Shown piece by piece: positions 44,918-45,005 of a stretch of DNA of 45,005 nt (position 1 is the first letter of the stretch; every line of letters starts with the position of its first letter). The notes under the pieces were generated by a model that saw only the letters and a program-made list of their open reading frames with translations, was not told where the DNA came from and made no database searches. The DNA lies in assembly GCF_003461245.1 (NCBI RefSeq), contig NZ_QTWS01000026.1:14858-59862 (forward strand). The letters are read 5' to 3'. Source of the DNA: Blautia sp. AF19-10LB (lineage in GTDB: Bacteria > Bacillota > Clostridia > Lachnospirales > Lachnospiraceae). A program made the position numbers and the translations under genes.

Positions 44918-45005
44918 CTAATCGTCCTCGTTTCATTTAATACTAACTTAACCTATTGTGCTACTTCAAATAAATTATATGAAAACCTGTAAATGCGCAA
45001 AGAAT

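Larger units (their letters stand above)
33740..45005. mobile_element. Integrative mobilizable element with serine recombinase (right end outside window)
   Basis: It contains a large serine recombinase next to the target-gene remnant, a cargo operon, replication genes (VirE-like helicase, CHC2 primase), a MobV-like relaxase with candidate oriT, an excisionase-like HTH gene and accessory genes. No type IV secretion genes are seen, so within the window it looks mobilizable rather than self-conjugative. The left junction lies within about 33740-33795; the right junction is not in the window. Confidence 0.8.

Overview
The window looks like a chromosomal segment of a Gram-positive gut Clostridia, most likely Lachnospiraceae (Blautia/Dorea/Ruminococcus-like). 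The evidence is strong AAGGAGG ribosome binding sites, moderate G+C, clostridial RpoB/RpoC/EF-G/EF-Tu sequences, PP2C/Hanks-kinase genes and CDP-glycerol glycerophosphotransferase-type wall polymer genes. Genus cannot be fixed from sequence reading alone.

Layout. (1) 1 to about 3,900: right end of an integrative element whose left end lies outside the window (DUF5348 fragment, small protein, RepA-like AAA ATPase, tyrosine integrase, excisionase, divergently transcribed repressor with palindromic operators). It abuts the tuf terminator. (2) 3,990-23,760: conserved information-processing locus, all on the minus strand in transcriptional order rplJ-rplL-rpoB-rpoC, then rpsL-rpsG-fusA-tuf. Between rpoC and rpsL lie a Ser/Thr kinase, PP2C phosphatase and unknown-protein operon (minus) and a membrane coiled-coil protein plus a penicillin-recognising-type serine hydrolase (plus). 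The rplJL operon has an L10-leader RNA, a terminator hairpin and a consensus promoter. rpoBC has its own consensus promoter after a terminator. The str operon starts from a perfect TTGACA-17-TATAAT promoter. (3) 23,780-33,520: envelope and accessory chromosomal genes: two paralogous glycerophosphotransferase-like enzymes, an acyltransferase-3 membrane protein, a TSUP permease, a GNAT acetyltransferase, a small unknown protein, a HisC/CobD-like PLP enzyme, and a large double-HTH regulator. (4) About 33,740 to the right edge: an integrative mobilizable element inserted into the 3' end of a gene whose last 52 codons remain at 33,633-33,791. It encodes a large serine recombinase, a two-gene cargo operon (AlbA_2/GHKL-type ATPase plus HEPN-type protein), a conserved small protein, a VirE-like helicase, a CHC2 primase, a MobV-like relaxase, an excisionase-like HTH protein, a DUF6076-like zinc protein and a stand-alone response-regulator output domain. 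Its right end is not in the window.

How the parts work together. In the first element a repressor and the xis-int-rep operon face each other across two TACGA-N3-TCGTA palindromes, a classic integration/excision switch. In the second element the relaxase, primase, helicase, a candidate oriT and a dense cluster of TGTAAAC repeats look like a complete mobilisation and replication module. The AlbA_2/HEPN pair is bounded on both sides by its own promoter and terminators, so it reads as an insulated cargo unit and is the best candidate in the window for an undescribed, possibly antiphage, system. All functional statements come from reading motifs by eye; no database search was run.
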